Source: Lindgomyces ingoldianus (taxonomy: Eukaryota; Ascomycota; Dothideomycetes; Pleosporales; Lindgomycetaceae). From it: 64,000 bases of DNA. The translations under genes and the position numbers were made by a program. The DNA lies in contig NW_022985211.1 in NCBI RefSeq assembly GCF_010093535.1, forward strand, positions 172,754 to 236,753, given 5' to 3'. Positions 60,438-64,000 of the stretch are shown here, in pieces (the stretch's first letter is position 1; every line of letters begins with the position of its first letter). Below the pieces are notes generated by a model. It was not told where the DNA came from and ran no database searches. It saw nothing but the letters and a program-made list of their open reading frames with translations.

Positions 60438-62951
60438 ATGTCAGTCTCGGACATCGTTTCCGTATTGACCATCCTCATCAAGGTTGGGTCAGAAATCAAG
60501 ACTCGACTCGACTCTCTCAACGAAGCTAGCGAAGACCTTCTACTGCTCACCACCAATCTTCAAGTTCTGTTGAAGTTATTTGAGGACACAGAGAACGAGG
60601 ACATCATCAAGACCCACTCGTCAGAGTTTGTGAACATAGTAGATATCCTTCAAAGTATTGCGCAGTCATGCACAAGCTTTGCAAAGGCCCTCGGCGTCGA
60701 ACCTGCTGAAACGACAACTGCGACTCAGAAGACAGGGATGAATGTCAAAAAAGTTGTCAAGCGGGTGTGGAATTTCACTAGGATTCCTGTCCTTCTCGCC
60801 GAAATTCGGCGTAAGGCCGAACAACTTCATCACATATCTAGCACACTGACTATTTCATTTCTCTCCGACATCCGGAAGCATCAGAGAAAGTCGAGTGGGA
60901 AGGAAAATCTCAAATCCTCCGTCGCAAAAAGCACTACTTTGCACGAGAGGTTACTAGACCTGGACCTCAGCACGGAATTCGCTAACATCGACTGGATGGT
61001 GGGAAACCTCATGAACGAATGCAAACACCTTGAGCAACAGCTCCAGGAGGCCACTCTTTTTCCCGACACGTCGATTGTTCAAGATTACCAAGCGCAGAAC
61101 CCAGAAGGAGCATCATTTTGGAAGGATCGATTCCAGAAAGGCAGACTTAGCGCCTCAGCTTTTCGCTATGAGGTAATGACACTTAAAAGCAACCCCACTC
61201 CCTTTCTTCTATTTGCCATGTCGCCACATCATACTAACATGTCGCTTTCTCAACAGACGTTTTACGTTTCTTGGGCACGCTTCGTACATGAGGTAGAAAC
61301 GTCCTTCACTCTCAAAATGATACCGACCGGGATTTTTGAAACCGGAAACCTTGACCTCGTTAGACTACAAGGGTCTCGTTATTCTATCAATCAAAGTGGC
61401 ACACGTCGTCTTTCCACCATCCGGCCTCTCTGGCTCCCGGCTCTTCGATCTGCTCTCGATCCGCTGCACAAGGGCTACGTCAAACCTCAAGACTATTTCA
61501 AATTGATTCACGACTCTTCCTTGTCCGACACACTGAGAAGTCTGGCCCTCGAAAGCACAGGCTATGGTACGCTTGTCGAATGTGAGAGAGCGTCCGGCGA
61601 TCTCGCCTTACCGGCGGCAATCGAGTCTCCTTCTGCTCATATCGGGTGGATATCTGCTCAAATCGTGGCCGTTCCAACACCTGATGAACTTGGAATCGTC
61701 ACCGGACGAGAGGTCATGGAATCAAGCGGCGATGACCTCTTCGCTTACTTCAGTGAAACTGCCCGAGACGTTCACGTTCACGTTCGTTACCTCCAAACTG
61801 GCCAAATCGAGCGCAAGAGTATCTCAAAGCAAGTTCGTCCGATTGGAGGCATTTCTGTTGGCGCTGCATTGTCTATCCGGCATGAGCTGGGCTCTGGCGA
61901 TCATGCCTGGAGCTGCGACCTTCACATCACTGAGTTTAAGGCATGTCAAGGTGGAGAGTATATTATTGCGGCATGTGTCGGTTCGACTTCTGTCGTATTT
62001 TCCACGAGGCCTCTCAAGACTTCATTCGACAAGATGTTACACAGCAATGACAACTCCTCAAGTTTCACCATACCGGAGTTTGACTATACCCTTCTGGGGC
62101 CGTCGAAGGTATTCATCCACCCGCCGAAAGTTGGCGAGAAGGTTCAGGTATGTACTACCCTCCTAGAACACTACGCAGTACATCTTTCAAGATGCGATTC
62201 TCATTTTGTGAACGGCTAGATCGAGTACGACGGGCTCTGGTACGATTCGAGAGTCACGGTAGTGGACGGCGATGAGATTGAGTTTGTCGACTGGGAAAAT
62301 TTACCAAAAAAAGGCGAAACCAACATTACACAAGCTCAACACGGCGGCGAAGCAGATGGGAAAGATGACAGCAACCTGTTCTTTTCAGAAGAGCAGTTGA
62401 CACAACTCGGGAAGGGCACGCGGCGACTCTGGCGACCGTGGCGGAGAAACATCATCAGGTACGACGTTCGGCCTTATCGTTGCTTCCATGTCGGGGACAC
62501 TATCGAGGCACCCGTCATGTACCCGGATTTTCGATTTCATTACCATGTTACCGACAATTCGCAACTCTACCTTCCTGCTCGAATCGTTGACGTCCAAGGT
62601 GACCAGTATGTGGTCGAATTCAGTCCGGCGTTCTCGGTTCATAGTTGGTGGCCGGGGAGAATGCCAAAGGGCAAACAAGTAGACCTAGTACCGGGATCAG
62701 ACGTTAAGATGGAAAACCCGTTCGACTTCAATCATGTGACGTTGGCCATGGATCGGGTACGTCCTCTCATCGCAGGACCACGAGCAGTGCTGGGTGTTCA
62801 GTCAGCGAAGCCGTCTGGGTGGAGTTCATTTCAGGGTATTCATCTCTGCGAACTTGAGGATCTTCTGGACGGAAGTCTCTGGAACCATGACCGCGATAAT
62901 GAGCGAGCGGGTGGCCAGAGAGGCCGGAGCCGATTCGCGAATGAGGAATAG
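60438..62951 (+). CDS. Uncharacterised protein: helical STAND/HeLo-like N-terminus plus two Tudor-like modules, 813 aa
   Basis: Two exons, 60438-62147 and 62220-62951, with a 72-bp intron (GTATGT...CTAG) that joins frames exactly. The start has a strong context (CACCATGTC). Residues 1-150 are helical (MSVSDIVSVLTILIKVGSEI opening), like the N-terminal domain that caps many fungal STAND/NLR and HeLo-like proteins. No NACHT or NB-ARC P-loop follows. A coiled-coil-like segment lies near 185-210. Residues about 215-560 have no domain I recognise. About 561-600, spanning the intron, reads VGEKVQIEYDGLWYDSRVTV, then EIEFVDW, in the style of a Tudor or agenet barrel. About 658-755 repeats the theme (FHVGDTIEAPV, then LPARIVDVQGDQYVVEF). 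This suggests a protein-binding, perhaps methyl-reading, scaffold. There is no signal peptide or membrane segment. The C-terminus is uncertain, since a GTACGT at 62758 could start another intron. No RIP damage. Confidence 0.75.
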
Positions 62952-63117
62952 CTGGGTACTCTCGGCAGGTCGTAGAGGCCCGTTTAAGGCAGTGGCCATC
63001 TTGGATTCGGGTCAAGGCCCTTACACACAGATTTGCTACGCCTCAAATCGCGAATTATGCAGCTCACAAGACATTCTTGTTCTCGTTGCTTTCGGAAATG
63101 TGGTGTCCGCGCGTTCA

Positions 63118-63318
63118 GACTAGGACGCCTCTCCGAGAGATGTCGGACTAGGACGCCTCTGTTGGGTGCCAGATCCGGGAACACCTCTCCCAGGCGATAG
63201 AGAAGACTGGGACTCCTCTCCGAGAAGAGAAATCGGATCGTGACGCTTCGCTGGCGGACAAATTCGGGGACACTTCTCCCAGGGGACAGATGAGACTGGG
63301 ACGTGCCTCCGAGAATGT
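63118..63318. repeat. Imperfect 87-89-bp tandem repeat
   Basis: Units start at 63118, 63205 and 63294 (partial), each opening with GACTRGGACNCCTCTCCGAG-like sequence and holding a CACCTCTCCCAGG-type block. The region lies 3' of the 813-aa gene and before the terminal pogo element. No coding role is apparent. Confidence 0.75.
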
Positions 63319-63379
63319 CACGAAAGATGCTCACATTCGAAATTGACGAAGGTAGAAGGGATAGAAAGCGTAATTAATA

Positions 63380-64000
63380 ACGTATTCCACCAGTGGGTGG
63401 CTCATACCAGTGGGTGGCTCATACCAGTGAGTGGCTCAAAATTCCTTGGCAATGAACACCACGACTACACAATGTCTCGACACTTACCAAGAGCTAATAC
63501 TCAGCAAGAAGGCAGGATTGAGCTTACGCTTCAGGCATATAATGACGGCCAATTTCGAAGCTTAAGACGCGCTGCTGAGGCCTATAGCGTCGCTCAACGA
63601 ACATTGACGCGAAGATACCACGGAACCCTCTCGCGCGCTGATACCCGCCCCGGCATCCAAAAGCTCACCGTGACTGAAGAGTCGACGTTTGTCCGATATA
63701 TTCTCGACCTTGACTCGCGAGGATTCCCGCCCCGACTATGCGAAGTAGCGAATATGGCAGATAAACTATTAGCTACACGTGGTGGAGCGCTAGTAGGAAA
63801 GAACTGGCCTGAGCGATTTGTAACGCGTACGGACGAGCTTAAAATGGCGTTTACCTGAGCAAAGGATCGTCAGAGGATACGGCAGGAGGATCCTGAGGTT
63901 ATTAGCGCGTGGTTTAAGCTAGTACAGGACACAATAATTAAGTACACCGTCCAGGATGACGACATACATAACTTTGACGAAACTGGTTTCCAGGTGGGCA
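63380..64000 (+). mobile_element. Left end of a pogo/Fot1-type transposon, lightly damaged
   Basis: The element starts ACGTATTCCACC after TA (63378-63379). It shares the ACGTA start of families B and C but is otherwise distinct. The end carries three copies of a 17-bp direct repeat (ACCAGTGGGTGGCTCAT and variants, 63390-63440), followed by a transposase gene. It continues past the window, so length and right end are unknown. Confidence 0.85.
63472..64000 (+). pseudogene. pogo-family transposase, N-terminal part, one in-frame stop
   Basis: From the ATG at 63472 (MSRHLPRANTQQEGRIELTL) the frame gives a helix-turn-helix of the Psq/CENP-B type. ALQAYNDGQF-like and RRAAEAYSVAQRTLTRRYHG are the first unit. 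A second CENP-B-type unit (LTVTEESTFVRYILDLDSRG, then NWPERFVTR) follows. The frame hits TGA at 63856-63858. Reading on in the same frame gives AKDRQRIRQEDPEV and, at the window edge, HNFDETGFQ, the first catalytic aspartate block of the DDE domain, here intact. The single TGA stands where the family has an arginine (CGA), a C-to-T change. The upstream in-frame ATG at 63343 lies outside the element and was not used. Confidence 0.85.

Noticed and set aside
62758..62846. Possible second intron of the 813-aa gene (GTACGT to TTTCAG)
   Set aside because: Sequence allows it and frame is kept after removal, but the unspliced reading looks like continuous protein. Transcript data are needed.

Overview
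The window looks like nuclear DNA of a filamentous ascomycete (Pezizomycotina). Its genes have short GT-AG introns of 61-127 bp. Most of the window is very AT-rich sequence made of transposon copies whose reading frames are full of TAA and TAG stops. Catalytic motifs are altered by C-to-T and G-to-A changes (for example YIDD read as YINN). This is the footprint of repeat-induced point mutation (RIP). Species cannot be named from what is seen.

Layout. 1-13.4 kb: RIP-degraded transposons, mainly one Ty3/gypsy element with a second, chromodomain-bearing gypsy element inserted in it (2174-7838, target duplication ATAAC). 13.4-17.4 kb: a normal-composition island with a broken CDK (Pho85-like) kinase and an intact four-exon O-methyltransferase gene. 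17.4-28.4 kb: nested repeats, with a deleted copia element carrying a 2.56-kb LTR element and several solo LTRs. 28.4-30.0 kb: an island with an open frame resembling the C-terminal half of a C6 transcription factor. 30.0-51.4 kb: a deep nest. A copia element is split by a Fot1/pogo-type DNA transposon (itself holding another copia copy) and by a second gypsy copy; beyond them lie another Fot1-type element and a degraded pogo element. 51.4-53.8 kb: an intact three-exon SET-domain protein gene with a C-terminal MYND finger. 53.8-59.6 kb: AT-rich repeats, a copia remnant and a 1.87-kb pogo element. 59.6-64.0 kb: a two-exon gene for an 813-residue protein with a helical N-terminus and two Tudor-like modules, then the left end of a much less damaged pogo transposon that runs off the window.

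Many insertion boundaries are fixed to the base by exact 5-bp (LTR) or TA (DNA transposon) duplications, so the order of insertion can be read. Short repeats (solo LTRs under about 600 bp) and the outer ends of long elements keep GC-rich sequence, while the interiors of long elements are collapsed to AT. The three intact genes and two gene remnants sit in small islands. The O-methyltransferase and the transcription-factor remnant suggest, without proving, that a secondary-metabolism locus was broken up by transposons.
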